Assembly (NCBI GenBank): GCA_000634415.1 | Contig: JFNH01000100.1 | Span: 1-55,457, forward strand | Direction: 5' to 3' | DNA length: 55,457 nt | Source of the DNA: Prochlorococcus sp. scB245a_519A13 | GTDB lineage: Bacteria > Cyanobacteriota > Cyanobacteriia > PCC-6307 > Cyanobiaceae | In this document: in pieces, positions 9,004 through 18,536 of the stretch | Position numbering within the stretch: position 1 is the stretch's first letter | Layout of the letters: each line of letters opens with the position of its first letter | Made by a program: the position numbers and the translations under genes | The notes under the pieces: generated by a model | What the model was told of the DNA's origin: nothing | Databases searched by the model: none | What the model saw: the letters and a program-made list of their open reading frames with translations, nothing else

Positions 9004-11475
9004 ATGGGCTTCCCAGATTATTTTTTGGTTGTTTGGGACTACATCAAATTTGCTAGAGATAACTCTATCCCTGTGGGACCAGGTAGAGGTTCTGCAGCAG
9101 GCTCATTAGTAGCTTATGCTCTTCAAATTACAAATATAGATCCTGTTGAGCATGGATTGTTGTTTGAGAGATTTTTAAATCCAGCAAGAAAGTCAATGCC
9201 AGATATTGATACCGACTTTTGTATTGATAGGAGAAATGAAGTTATAGATTATGTTACTAATCGTTATGGAGAGGATAAAGTTGCACAAATAATTACTTTC
9301 AATAAGATGACCTCTAAGGCGGTTTTAAAAGACGTCGCAAGGGTTTTAGATATACCATATGGAGAGGCGGACAAATTGGCTAAGTTAATACCGGTTGTAA
9401 GAGGGAAACCTTATAAATTAAATGAAATGATTGACAAGAATACTCCTAGCCAAGAGTTTAGAGAAAAATATATTAATGATAATAGGGTGAAAAAATGGGT
9501 TGATTTGGCTTTGAGAATTGAAGGAACTAATAAAACATATGGAGTTCATGCTGCTGGAGTTGTTATCGCATCAGATCCTCTTGACGAACTTGTACCTCTT
9601 CAAAGAAATAATGAAGGGCAAATAATAACTCAATATTCTATGGATGATATCGAATCACTTGGATTATTGAAAATGGATTTCTTAGGTCTAAAGAATCTGA
9701 CAATGATTGAAAAAACAGTTTCTCTAATTAATCAATCTACGGGAAGGAAAATAAACATTGATGAGTTACCACAAAATGATGGTAAGACCTTTGATCTTAT
9801 CGGGAGAGGAGATCTTGAAGGTATTTTTCAACTTGAATCTTCCGGTATGAAACAGGTTGTTAGGGATTTCAAACCTAGCTCTCTAGAGGATATTTCGTCC
9901 ATATTGGCTCTTTATAGACCTGGTCCTCTTGATGCAGGCCTTATACCTAAATTCATAAATAGAAAAAATGGGAACGAAAAGGTTGATTTCCCTCATCCAT
10001 TTATTAAGTCAATCCTCACTGAAACCTATGGAATTATGGTTTACCAAGAACAAATCATGAAAATTGCTCAAGACCTAGCCGGTTATTCTCTGGGTGATGC
10101 TGATTTACTTCGAAGAGCAATGGGGAAAAAGAAAGTTTCTGAAATGGTAAAGCATAGGAATATTTTTGTAGACGGTTCCATGAAGAAAGGTGTAAATGAA
10201 AAATTAGCTAATGATCTTTTTGATCAAATGGTTTTATTCGCAGAATATTGTTTTAACAAGAGTCACTCAACTGCTTATGGTGCCGTAACTTATCAAACTG
10301 CATTTTTGAAAGCCCATTTTCCTGTTGCATATATGGCAGCCCTTTTAAGCGTTAATTCTGGCTCTAGTGACAAAATGCAAAGATATATTTCTAATTGTTA
10401 TTCCATGGGAATAGATGTTATTTCACCGAGCATTAATTTTTCTGGTGTTGATTTCACTATTAAAAATAATCAGATTTTATTCGGGTTATCTGCAATTAAG
10501 AATTTAGGAGATTCTGCAATAAGAAATATAATTGAAAACCGAAATAGTTTTGGAACCTTTAATTCATTATCAGATTTGTGCGACCGTTTGCCTTCTAATG
10601 TTCTTAACAAAAGAAGTCTTGAATCTTTAATTCATTGTGGAGCATTAGATGAGTTTTCTAATGATAATAATAGAGCTCAGTTATTGTCAGATCTTGAACA
10701 TGTTATTGAGTGGGCCTCTTCAAGAAATCGTGATAGATTATCAGGGCAAGGAAATCTATTTGACTCTAATGAAGAATTTTCTAATGTTGCTTTTTCAGAT
10801 TCACAATTAGCTAAGGTTGATGATTATTCACTTATTGAGAAATTAAAGTTAGAAAAGCAGCTATTAGGCTTTTACTTATCTGATCATCCTTTAAAGCATT
10901 TAACTAAACCCGCAAAACTTGTATCACCTATAAACATTTCGCAGTTAGAAGAAACAAAAGATAGAACCAAAGTTTCTTTAGTTGGAATGATCCCTGATTT
11001 AAAGCAAATTACAACGAGAAAAGGAGATAGGATGGCTATAGTTCAGCTTGAAGATCTTTCTGGCAGTTGCGAAGCAATAGTTTTTCCAAAAACTTATGTC
11101 AGATTATCCGAATTTCTATTGACTGATACTAGATTATTGTTTTGGGGAACAATAGATAAAAAAAGTGATAAGACTCAATTAATAATTGATGATTGCAGAG
11201 AAATAGATAACCTTAAATTGCTTATTATTAATCTTGAAAGTTCTCAAGCATCAGATGTAAGAGTACAAAATACTTTAAGAAACTGTTTAACTAAATTTAA
11301 ACCAGATAAAGATAGATGTGGGAACAAGATTCCAGTTTTAGCTGCAGTAAGAAATGAGCATAGTGTTACTTACGTTAAATTTGGCGATCAATTCTGTATT
11401 GGAGATATACAAGGTGCATGCAAATTATTAAAAGAAAATTCATTCCAAGTTAACTTGAAATCTTTAGTTTCCTAG
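9004..11475 (+). CDS. dnaE: DNA polymerase III alpha subunit, polymerase-domain fragment
   Basis: This is the larger, C-terminal part of DnaE. The conserved frame is already open from 8932, before the ATG at 9004. It contains the polymerase core (GPGRGSAAGSLVAYAL), the catalytic aspartates in MPDIDTDFC, the fingers and the helix-hairpin-helix region. A likely beta-clamp binding motif QGNLF precedes an OB fold (VSLVGMIPDLKQITTRKGD). The known cyanobacterial split-intein site, between Tyr and Cys of AEY-CFNKSHS (bases 10248/10249), is uninterrupted, so an intein does not explain the break. Without the PHP domain this part alone is unlikely to replace DnaE. Confidence 0.93.
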   Translation: MGFPDYFLVVWDYIKFARDNSIPVGPGRGSAAGSLVAYALQITNIDPVEHGLLFERFLNPARKSMPDIDTDFCIDRRNEVIDYVTNRYGEDKVAQIITFNKMTSKAVLKDVARVLDIPYGEADKLAKLIPVVRGKPYKLNEMIDKNTPSQEFREKYINDNRVKKWVDLALRIEGTNKTYGVHAAGVVIASDPLDELVPLQRNNEGQIITQYSMDDIESLGLLKMDFLGLKNLTMIEKTVSLINQSTGRKINIDELPQNDGKTFDLIGRGDLEGIFQLESSGMKQVVRDFKPSSLEDISSILALYRPGPLDAGLIPKFINRKNGNEKVDFPHPFIKSILTETYGIMVYQEQIMKIAQDLAGYSLGDADLLRRAMGKKKVSEMVKHRNIFVDGSMKKGVNEKLANDLFDQMVLFAEYCFNKSHSTAYGAVTYQTAFLKAHFPVAYMAALLSVNSGSSDKMQRYISNCYSMGIDVISPSINFSGVDFTIKNNQILFGLSAIKNLGDSAIRNIIENRNSFGTFNSLSDLCDRLPSNVLNKRSLESLIHCGALDEFSNDNNRAQLLSDLEHVIEWASSRNRDRLSGQGNLFDSNEEFSNVAFSDSQLAKVDDYSLIEKLKLEKQLLGFYLSDHPLKHLTKPAKLVSPINISQLEETKDRTKVSLVGMIPDLKQITTRKGDRMAIVQLEDLSGSCEAIVFPKTYVRLSEFLLTDTRLLFWGTIDKKSDKTQLIIDDCREIDNLKLLIINLESSQASDVRVQNTLRNCLTKFKPDKDRCGNKIPVLAAVRNEHSVTYVKFGDQFCIGDIQGACKLLKENSFQVNLKSLVS

Positions 11476-11476
11476 A

Positions 11477-11926
11477 TTAACTTTTATCCTCGAAATTTTG
11501 TGTTGCAGGTTTGAAGGCTGCTTTTGCGCGTTGTATGTTCATTGGAATATTTTCAATACCAAAAAATGATCCAGGATCTTTATCCCAACTAGCTGATAAT
11601 ATTCCAAAACTCAATCCTGCAAGACCTAACAAAAAAAACAATGCTGAAATTGCAATTGTTGATGAAGGAGGTATTTCAGCAATATTTCTCGTTACTATAA
11701 TGTAGCTAACTACGAAAACCGACATTCCTAATATTGTGGGAATTCCTGCTGTAAAAAATATTCTTCTTGCCATTCTATCTGCAACATATTTTGGTATCCC
11801 AGTTGATGATCTTTTTGGTGTAGTTGCAGTAGCTGAATCTTTTTCTAGATTAGCAAACGCAGTTTTCTCAGAATAATTTTTTTTCTTTTTAAATTGTGTC
11901 TTTTTTTTTGATTGCTTTTTTTTCAT
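11477..11926 (-). CDS. PAM68-like photosystem II assembly protein (DUF3464)
   Basis: PAM68 family proteins act early in photosystem II assembly in thylakoids. The 149-residue protein has a Lys-rich cytosolic tail of about 45 residues, then the family motif GIPKYVADRMARRIFFTAGIPT. Two membrane helices follow at about residues 57-79 and 89-108, and then GILSASWDKDPGSFFGIENI. The gene ends two bases from the end of dnaE on the other strand, so the two are convergent with almost no spacer. Family assignment is from motif and topology. Confidence 0.85.
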   Translation of the reverse strand: MKKKQSKKKTQFKKKKNYSEKTAFANLEKDSATATTPKRSSTGIPKYVADRMARRIFFTAGIPTILGMSVFVVSYIIVTRNIAEIPPSSTIAISALFFLLGLAGLSFGILSASWDKDPGSFFGIENIPMNIQRAKAAFKPATQNFEDKS

Positions 11927-11935
11927 TAATTGAAA

Positions 11936-12205
11936 TCATCCTCTGATTCCAATTTTCTTTACTAGCTCTTGATATCTCTGAACGTTTTTGTCTTTTATGA
12001 AAGAAAGTAATCTTTTCCTTTTACCAATCATTTTTAATAATCCTTGCCTTGAAGCGAAATCATGAATGTTTCCTTGAAGGTGGTCACTTAATTTCGATAT
12101 TCTTTTTGAAAGCAATGCTACTTGAACCTCGGCTGAACCTGTATCAGTTGGATGTACTTGATGAGTCTCAATCAGCTTCTGTTTTTCAGCTGTATCTAAT
12201 GACAT
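11936..12205 (-). CDS. rpsO: 30S ribosomal protein S15
   Basis: S15 binds 16S rRNA early in assembly of the small-subunit platform. The 89-residue length is standard. The conserved stretches [20 protein letters not shown] (here with HQVHPTD at the start) and [18 protein letters not shown] are present. The start is an ATG, and the gene lies between ruvA upstream and the PAM68-like gene downstream on the same strand. Confidence 0.97.
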   Translation of the reverse strand: MSLDTAEKQKLIETHQVHPTDTGSAEVQVALLSKRISKLSDHLQGNIHDFASRQGLLKMIGKRKRLLSFIKDKNVQRYQELVKKIGIRG

Positions 12206-12237
12206 AAATCTTTTTTCTTTTACTCTATAATACTACG

Positions 12238-12915
12238 TCAGCTAACTATATTACTACTTTCCTTATCTAGATAATTCATAGCTATTTTCAATAAATTTTC
12301 AAATGATAAATTATTTTCTTTTTTTGCAAGGAAATCTACTTCTTTAATAATTATTGGCAAAATAGTCTTAATTTCTTTATTTTTGTAATTTAATGATTGA
12401 AGAGTTAACTGAAGATCTTCGATTATTTGATTAATTTCTGGATCCTTAATCTCAAATTCATCTTTTGCTTTTTCTTCTTCAAATTGTATTTCACTTTTAA
12501 ATTTATTTTTTAGTTCTAAAATTAACCGATCACTCATTTTTTGACCTATTCCAGGTACGGAACTAATTAATTTTTGGTTTTGTGTCTTTATTGCTTTGAT
12601 AACTTCACCAATTGAGAATTTATTTAATATCCCCATACCGATTTGAGATCCAACACCTCGGATACTTAAAATTTCAATAAAGAAATTCCTTTGTTCCTTT
12701 GATGTAAAGCCAAATAATAAATCTGAATCTTCTTTCTTAATATGTTTTAACCAAAGAATTATGTTTTTATTTGATATCTGATTTGTTTTTAATTTGAGAA
12801 AAAAGGATTCTAGTATTTGTATTTCGTATCCTAATCCTTGACAATTTATTAAAACAAAAAATTTTTGATTAGTTTGCCATAAATCAACCAATTCTCCATT
12901 TATCCAACTAATCAA
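12238..12915 (-). CDS. ruvA: Holliday junction branch-migration subunit RuvA
   Basis: RuvA tetramers bind four-way junctions and load the RuvB motor. The 225-residue protein has the N-terminal OB domain, then two helix-hairpin-helix motifs (RGVGSQIGMGIL and VPGIGQKMSDRLILELKNK at about residues 110-122 and 144-163), an acidic linker and a C-terminal RuvB-binding domain. The start is a TTG immediately after the TAA of the upstream gene (zero spacing), giving MISWINGELVD as expected, so translation is probably coupled. ruvB is not in the window. Confidence 0.93.
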   Translation of the reverse strand: MISWINGELVDLWQTNQKFFVLINCQGLGYEIQILESFFLKLKTNQISNKNIILWLKHIKKEDSDLLFGFTSKEQRNFFIEILSIRGVGSQIGMGILNKFSIGEVIKAIKTQNQKLISSVPGIGQKMSDRLILELKNKFKSEIQFEEEKAKDEFEIKDPEINQIIEDLQLTLQSLNYKNKEIKTILPIIIKEVDFLAKKENNLSFENLLKIAMNYLDKESSNIVS

Positions 12916-13272
12916 TTAACCACCATCCACCTGACATCCAATTAGGGCTCCTGCGGTCCCACCAGCAGGTACTGCCCAAAATCTATCCTTACCCCTAGAA
13001 GAGGATAGTGCAATTCCAGCACCAAGAATACCTCCAATAACAGAACCTTCACTACAGTCATTATCATCTATTTTTTCAGCCTTACTTTGACCACCACAAG
13101 GTATTTCAACGTCCACCACATAACTTTTCACGTAGCCTGGATTTGATTTCGTTCCAGGAATGTATTCTTCTCTATACTCAGTTCTTGTGCAAGTTACTGA
13201 CTTTGGGGTTGTTGCTTTAACTTGTACAATAGGAGAAAAACAAAATAATAAAGCTAAATAGTAAAATTTCAC
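12916..13272 (-). CDS. Exported glycine-zipper protein of unknown function
   Basis: I do not recognise a named family. The 118-residue protein starts with a probable signal peptide (hydrophobic residues 2-16, then VKATTPKS) and has a central segment with charged and aromatic residues. Its C-terminal region is Gly/Ala-rich (VIGGILGAGIALSSS and VPAGGTAGALIGCQV), resembling the glycine-zipper helices of 17-kDa surface antigen-like proteins. Four Cys in the mature part could form disulfides. No lipobox is evident. It is cotranscribed with ruvA by position. Confidence 0.75.
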   Translation of the reverse strand: MKFYYLALLFCFSPIVQVKATTPKSVTCTRTEYREEYIPGTKSNPGYVKSYVVDVEIPCGGQSKAEKIDDNDCSEGSVIGGILGAGIALSSSRGKDRFWAVPAGGTAGALIGCQVDGG

Positions 13273-13297
13273 CGTTTTTTTTAACTCTTATAATATT

Positions 13298-14188
13298 CTA
13301 TGTCCTTTTGATTATTTTGGTAGTAGATATAATAGTTCCTAATAAAACTAGTGAGGCGCCTGATAAAAAATTTAAGTTTATTATTTCACTAAAAAACAAT
13401 ATCCCCCAAATTGAACCGAATAAAACTTGTAAATAGTTAATTGTTGATGCTTCAGAAGCAGGTAAATTTTTTAATCCTATAGTTAAGAAAGTCTGACCTA
13501 ACTGAGTAAATAAACCAATCCCTATTATCCAAACTAATTCATTCCAATTTGGTGTAACCCAGTTGATTAATACAATTGGTAATAAAGTTATAAAAGAAAC
13601 AAGTGGAAAATATTCAATAATTACATAAACATCTTCACTAAATGAAAGTTTCTTAACTGTAACGTAAGCCAATGCTGTGCAGATTGCTCCAATAAATGCT
13701 ATCAAAATCGAAACATTTTCAATCTCAACGTTTATATTTGATAATTGACTTGGATTTAATATTACTAATATTCCAATCCAGCCAATAATTAAAGCAAAAA
13801 TTATATTCCTAGTTATTTTTTCGTCTATAAATATGCCAGCGAATATAGATATAAAGATAGGGTATGTGTACTGAATGACTGTAGATATACTAAGAGGCAT
13901 ATTTCTTATCGCATAAAAAATGCTAACTAAAGCTAAAGTTCCTAAAACACCTCTTAAAATAAGTAATGGTCTATTGTTGCCCCAAGGATTTATATTTTTT
14001 AGATTAATTATGAATAATGTAATAATTAAACTTAAAAATGATCTAAATAAAACTAATTCATAAATAGGTATCCTTTTATCAATATTTTTTACGCATAAAG
14101 TCATCAAACTGAAGAAGAATGAAGCAAATACCAAATTAAGCTTATTCAATGAATTAAATTTTTTTTCTAATTCTGCGATATTTATCAT
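13298..14188 (-). CDS. DMT-superfamily transporter (EamA family)
   Basis: This 296-residue integral membrane protein has about ten hydrophobic helices arranged as two EamA repeats, the drug/metabolite transporter fold. A conserved repeat feature is seen in RGVLGTLALVSIFYAIRNMPLS and later GLFTQLGQTFLTIGLKNLPASEAS, each ending in the typical Ser/Ala-rich helix start. Substrate is unknown; family members export amino acids or other metabolites. It diverges from dnaG. Confidence 0.88.
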   Translation of the reverse strand: MINIAELEKKFNSLNKLNLVFASFFFSLMTLCVKNIDKRIPIYELVLFRSFLSLIITLFIINLKNINPWGNNRPLLILRGVLGTLALVSIFYAIRNMPLSISTVIQYTYPIFISIFAGIFIDEKITRNIIFALIIGWIGILVILNPSQLSNINVEIENVSILIAFIGAICTALAYVTVKKLSFSEDVYVIIEYFPLVSFITLLPIVLINWVTPNWNELVWIIGIGLFTQLGQTFLTIGLKNLPASEASTINYLQVLFGSIWGILFFSEIINLNFLSGASLVLLGTIISTTKIIKRT

Positions 14189-14282
14189 TTAAAAAAATAG
14201 TTTTATTGTGAAATAAAGTAGATTATTATTTGATTTTGACCTATAACAAATAAATCATTATTTGTTTTTGATAAAAATCTCA

Positions 14283-16316
14283 ATGGTTCATTCCATACAC
14301 CCAAGAACTATTCAAGAGGTTAAGGAAAAAGCAGATATCGTTGACGTTATATCTGAACATATTGTTCTTAAGAAGAAAGGCAAGGAATTTGTTGGGATTT
14401 GTCCTTTTCATGATGATACTAAGCCATCTATGACAGTATCACCAACTAAACAATTCTATTACTGTTTTTCTTGTGGTGCAGGTGGAAACTCTATTAAATT
14501 TTTAATGGAATTTACTCGTGCAAATTTTTCAGATGTTGTACTTTCACTCGCTAAAAAAAATAATATTAATGTTGAGAATCTAGAGGGTCCCCAAGTAGAA
14601 GCTTATAAAAAACAATTATCTAGAAAGGAAGAGCTTTATAAAATATTAAGAGTCACTAAAAATTGGTTTAAGTCTCAATTAAATAATTCTCTTGGTTTTG
14701 AAGCCATGAAATATTTAACATCTAAGAGAAACTTGAATAACCAGATTATTGATAATTTTGAATTAGGTTTTGCCCCAAATTCATGGAATGATTTATTTAA
14801 TTATCTTTCCAAGGTAGAAAAATTCCCTATTAATTTAATATTAGCTTCAGGCCTTGCAATTTCTAAAGATAATTCTGACAAGATTTATGATCGTTTTAGA
14901 AATAGATTAATTGTTCCAATACATGATATGCAGGGCAGAGTAGTTGCCTTTGGAGGAAGATCTCTTGATGGTCAGGAACCTAAATATCTTAATTCTCCTG
15001 AATCAGAGATATTTGAAAAGGGAAAAATATTGTTTGCCTTTGAAAAAGCTTCTAGTCATATTAGAAAAAGAGATAAAGCTATTATTGTTGAAGGCTACTT
15101 TGATGTTATTTCTCTTCATTCAAAGGGTATAACTAATTCTGTGGCTTCTCTCGGTACCGCATTAAATAAGTATCAAATTTCTCAACTATGTAGATGTACA
15201 GATAATAAAAATATAATTTTGAATTTTGATTCTGATAATGCAGGAATTTTAGCTACAAAAAGAGTAATTAAAGAAGTTGAGACCCTATCCCTTCATGATC
15301 AAATTAATCTTAAGATACTTCAACTAAGTCATTTTAAAGATCCTGACGAATATTTGAATAGTCATACACCTGAAGATTATTTTAATTTAATTGATAATTC
15401 ATCCTTTTGGATTGATTGGGAGATTGATCAGATCTTTAAAGATCAAGATTTAACTAAGTCTGAAATTTTCCAAAGTGTTATTTCTTCATTGGTAAAATTG
15501 TTGAGTAAATTACCTCAATCATCAACCAGAACTCATTATTTACAAAAAGTTTCCGAACAATTAAGTAAGGGACAAGCTAGGTTAGCAATACAGTTTGAAC
15601 AAGATTTAAGAAATCAAGTAAAGGGATTTCGTTGGCATGGCAGATCAAAAAAATTTGAACAACCAAATGAAATTTCCCGACGGGAGAAAAATGAATCGGA
15701 AATAATTTTTTATTATTTACATTGTCCAGATCTTAGGCTATTTATTCGTGATGAATTTCTAAAAAGAGAAATTAATTTTTTTAATACTAGTTATATTCAA
15801 AGTCTATGGGAAGCTATTTCAAAAATTGAACAAAATAATTTAGGTCTAAATTACTTAAATGATTTAAAAGAATCTAATAGTCAAAATCTTCAAAAAGATA
15901 TTTCTTCTATTAACTTAATTTCACTTCTGCCTGACTACTTAGCTCTCAATAATCCTGAATCATCAAATAAAGTTAATATTTTTATTAATCCAAATGAGTT
16001 GTTTTTAACATTGCTGACTAATCCTAAGGACAATTTACTAGGAACATTATCACTTCTTGAGAAATATAATTCTTTAAAAAGATGTAGACACTTAATAGAA
16101 TCTTGGGGATCTCAAAGATTAAAAACTTTAGAAAATTGTATATCTATTTTAATTGATAATCCTTCTTCAGGTTCTTCAAATACAAATAAAGAGATAGATG
16201 ATCTTTTTAAGGATTTAAACTCAGATGCTATTAAATTTCAGGAATTATATTACTTAGAAAGACAACATATAAATTTCTTAGACAAACAACGTTGTGGCAA
16301 TTTCCTCGCTAGTTAA
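14283..16316 (+). CDS. dnaG: DNA primase
   Basis: DnaG makes RNA primers at the replication fork with DnaB. The N-terminal CHC2 zinc-binding domain is clear (ICPFHDDTKPSMT then FYYCFSCGAGG). The TOPRIM core has Glu in AIIVEGYFDVISLHSKG and acidic residues in NFDSDNAG. The C-terminal part is Asn-rich and divergent, as in other picocyanobacteria. I chose the ATG at 14283 (MVHSIHPRT), seven codons inside the longest frame that opens with TTG at 14262, because it matches where primases begin. Length is 677 residues. Confidence 0.94.
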   Translation: MVHSIHPRTIQEVKEKADIVDVISEHIVLKKKGKEFVGICPFHDDTKPSMTVSPTKQFYYCFSCGAGGNSIKFLMEFTRANFSDVVLSLAKKNNINVENLEGPQVEAYKKQLSRKEELYKILRVTKNWFKSQLNNSLGFEAMKYLTSKRNLNNQIIDNFELGFAPNSWNDLFNYLSKVEKFPINLILASGLAISKDNSDKIYDRFRNRLIVPIHDMQGRVVAFGGRSLDGQEPKYLNSPESEIFEKGKILFAFEKASSHIRKRDKAIIVEGYFDVISLHSKGITNSVASLGTALNKYQISQLCRCTDNKNIILNFDSDNAGILATKRVIKEVETLSLHDQINLKILQLSHFKDPDEYLNSHTPEDYFNLIDNSSFWIDWEIDQIFKDQDLTKSEIFQSVISSLVKLLSKLPQSSTRTHYLQKVSEQLSKGQARLAIQFEQDLRNQVKGFRWHGRSKKFEQPNEISRREKNESEIIFYYLHCPDLRLFIRDEFLKREINFFNTSYIQSLWEAISKIEQNNLGLNYLNDLKESNSQNLQKDISSINLISLLPDYLALNNPESSNKVNIFINPNELFLTLLTNPKDNLLGTLSLLEKYNSLKRCRHLIESWGSQRLKTLENCISILIDNPSSGSSNTNKEIDDLFKDLNSDAIKFQELYYLERQHINFLDKQRCGNFLAS

Positions 16317-16332
16317 TATGAAAATTCTTAAT

Positions 16333-16800
16333 TTATAGGCAGTATTTTTTAATCAAGTTTTTAACTTTTTTGGGTTTATCTTCTAGAACATAAGCTTCTA
16401 CTTCTTTCGCATAAGTCCCAGAAAAATTTGAACTAGAGAATTCTAATGCTTTTCTTTTACTTTGATGCAATTTGCTTTCTAATTTTTTTATATCCCCTAT
16501 TGTTTTATTGTCATTACATTTTTGTATCGCATGAGTTGCTTCGTGTCTTAATGCTTTTCTTATCGCCCTTTCTGTTTTGTAGTTATCTTTATTTGGTTGT
16601 TGATTCTTATTTCTAAAATTTGTTTTCCTTTTTGCATTTTCAGTACAAATTATTATTTTATTTTCTTTAAAATTATGTAGCCCTTTTATTTCTTTGTTTA
16701 ATAGACATTCAATTTTATTTTCTTCAACTATGTAGTTTGCTTTCATTAATAAGTTAAGAATCTCTTTATCTAATTTGCTCAAAAATAATATAAATTCCAT
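16333..16800 (-). CDS. Putative HEXXH zinc metallopeptidase, M76/Atp23-like
   Basis: This 155-residue protein has RHEATHAIQKCN at about residues 88-99, an HEXXH zinc site. It is preceded by KIIICTENAK and followed by AKEVEAYVLE, where the Glu could be the third ligand. The order (Cys-containing strand, HEXXH followed by Cys, later acidic-Ala-Tyr, final Cys) resembles mitochondrial Atp23 (peptidase family M76), but the overall match is weak and I infer it from motif order only. There is no signal peptide. It starts 10 bases after the end of umuC on the same strand, so it is likely the third gene of the SOS cluster. Confidence 0.65.
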   Translation of the reverse strand: MEFILFLSKLDKEILNLLMKANYIVEENKIECLLNKEIKGLHNFKENKIIICTENAKRKTNFRNKNQQPNKDNYKTERAIRKALRHEATHAIQKCNDNKTIGDIKKLESKLHQSKRKALEFSSSNFSGTYAKEVEAYVLEDKPKKVKNLIKKYCL

Positions 16801-16810
16801 TCTATTTTGT

Positions 16811-18097
16811 TTACTTCACTATAGTTGGGATTTGTTCTATATCAGTTGTAGATGAGCGACTTAAGAAATTCTTATTCATCTTCCAACTTTGTGGATTTTT
16901 TGTAATGGCCCATGTAATTGCATTGTTATTAAATCTTTTATTTAATAAATCAATCGTTTTCATAAGATTGGTTGATTTTTTTAAGACTTTCTGAGATTTG
17001 TAATTGATAACTGATTGCTGTAAATATTCGCTATTTGTTAAATCCTGCATTAAAACACCAGCTTTTGAGAATTTATATTCGGGATTATAAATTTCTTTAG
17101 ATAATTCAACTACTATTTTTAAAATATTGTTTGTGTCATCTGTTGCATTTGTAAGTTTTCTATGAGCACTTCTTTGATAATTTTGACTTGAATATTTACT
17201 GGTTCTAGCAAATACTCTAATATTAGATGATTGTAAATTCTGACTTCTCATTTTTTCAGAGGCTTTTATTGCGTGAGTCGCCAGTGCTTGAGTTAAGTCT
17301 TCTAATTTTGTGATAGGCTTGCCGAAACTCCTGCTCACCTGAATTTCTTTTTTTGATTTCTTGTTTTTTTCTATGGGCAGGCATCTATGACCTTTCAGTT
17401 CTAATTGCAGTCTTTTCCCTACGATTCCTAATTTCTTAATGATTTCATTTTCTTCCATATCTCTTAGTTCTCTCGCATTTTTAATACCTTTACTTTGTAA
17501 CCAATTAGAAGTTTGTTTCCCGACTCCCCATATCTTATCTATACTAATTCTTTTCAAATAATTATTCTCATTTTCGGTTCTAGCTAAATCAAATATTCCA
17601 GCTGAATAATCAATATTTTTAGCTAGTTTATTAGCAATTTTTGCTCTTACTTTATTTTCTCCTATTCCTACTGTTATGGTAATCCCTAGATTCTGATATA
17701 TTAATGATCTTATGCTTCTTGCCCAAGGATGTAGATTTTCATCGTTAGGTCTAGAAATCGAGACGAATGCTTCGTCAATGGAATAAATTTCTATCTGTTC
17801 ACAGTAGTTTTTCAGTAAATTCATTAGTCTTCTGCTCATATCCCCATAAAGCGAGTAGTTTGAGCTTAAGACTGCTACATCTAATTTATTTAGTCTTTCT
17901 TTGACCTTAAAATACGGAGTTCCCATTTTAATTTTTAAAGCTCGCGCTTCAGGGCTTCTTGCAATGATACATCCGTCATTATTAGATAAAATTACTACTG
18001 GTTTATTTCTCAAATGAGGATTAATATTTTGTTCACATGACGCGTAAAAATTATTAGCATCTATAAGAGCTATTGCATCAATATTTGAAATTCTCAT
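16811..18097 (-). CDS. umuC: DNA polymerase V catalytic subunit, Y-family
   Basis: UmuC performs translesion synthesis with processed UmuD. The 428-residue protein shows the Y-family palm: an aspartate in ALIDANNFYASCE, the steric region SNNDGCIIARSPEARAL and the catalytic YSIDEAFVSI. Helix-hairpin-helix sequence follows (KIWGVGKQTSNWLQSKGI), then the little-finger region and the UmuC C-terminal domain. The ATG overlaps the umuD stop by four bases (ATGA), so the two are translationally coupled. Expression should follow the LexA operator upstream of umuD. Confidence 0.95.
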   Translation of the reverse strand: MRISNIDAIALIDANNFYASCEQNINPHLRNKPVVILSNNDGCIIARSPEARALKIKMGTPYFKVKERLNKLDVAVLSSNYSLYGDMSRRLMNLLKNYCEQIEIYSIDEAFVSISRPNDENLHPWARSIRSLIYQNLGITITVGIGENKVRAKIANKLAKNIDYSAGIFDLARTENENNYLKRISIDKIWGVGKQTSNWLQSKGIKNARELRDMEENEIIKKLGIVGKRLQLELKGHRCLPIEKNKKSKKEIQVSRSFGKPITKLEDLTQALATHAIKASEKMRSQNLQSSNIRVFARTSKYSSQNYQRSAHRKLTNATDDTNNILKIVVELSKEIYNPEYKFSKAGVLMQDLTNSEYLQQSVINYKSQKVLKKSTNLMKTIDLLNKRFNNNAITWAITKNPQSWKMNKNFLSRSSTTDIEQIPTIVK

Positions 18098-18510
18098 AAA
18101 TAGCTATGTATTGAATAAATAACAACTCCCCATATCTGTACATCAATATGGTTTTTAAATCTAAAATCAGGATAATTATGATTTTCTGATTTTAAATATA
18201 ATTCATTATTTTTTATAGATAATCTTTTTATTGTAAATTCTCCGTCTATCATTGCAATGATGATGTTCCCTGGCCTGGCTTTTAAGCTCTTGTCTACTAT
18301 TATTAAATCTTTATCTTTAATTCCTGCATTTATCATTGAGTCGCCTTTGACTCTAAGAAAAAAAGTGCTAAAAGGATTAGATATCAAATGTTCGTTTAAA
18401 TCAATATTTTCTTCTGTATAGTCATCTGCAGGAGAAGGAAACCCTGCTGATACCGAATCAGTTAATAAGGGGATTTTAAATGTTTTAGTAGTTGAATCAA
18501 AAGAATCCAA
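18094..18510 (-). CDS. umuD: UmuD, self-cleaving subunit of DNA polymerase V
   Basis: UmuD is a LexA-like S24 serine peptidase that cleaves itself when RecA filaments form, giving active UmuD'. The 138-residue protein has the Ala-Gly cleavage site in SAGFPSPADDY at about residues 21-31, the nucleophile Ser in RVKGDSMINAGI, and the base Lys in IDGEFTIKRL. The start is TTG at 18510. The promoter and LexA-type operator lie directly upstream. Confidence 0.94.
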   Translation of the reverse strand: MDSFDSTTKTFKIPLLTDSVSAGFPSPADDYTEENIDLNEHLISNPFSTFFLRVKGDSMINAGIKDKDLIIVDKSLKARPGNIIIAMIDGEFTIKRLSIKNNELYLKSENHNYPDFRFKNHIDVQIWGVVIYSIHSYL

Positions 18511-18522
18511 GATTAAATTAGT

Positions 18523-18536
18523 AGTATATATGTACT
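18523..18536 (-). promoter_or_regulatory. LexA (SOS) operator upstream of umuD
   Basis: The 14-base site reads AGTATATATGTACT on the plus strand and matches the published cyanobacterial LexA consensus RGTACNNNDGTWCB at 13 of 14 positions. It is nearly palindromic, lies 12 bases before the umuD start, and overlaps the predicted -10 element, so bound LexA would block initiation. Confidence 0.75.

Noticed and set aside
7979-11475. dnaE split caused by a split intein
   Set aside because: No intein sequence is present, the Tyr-Cys insertion site is intact, and the break is near residue 317 at an A7 tract.
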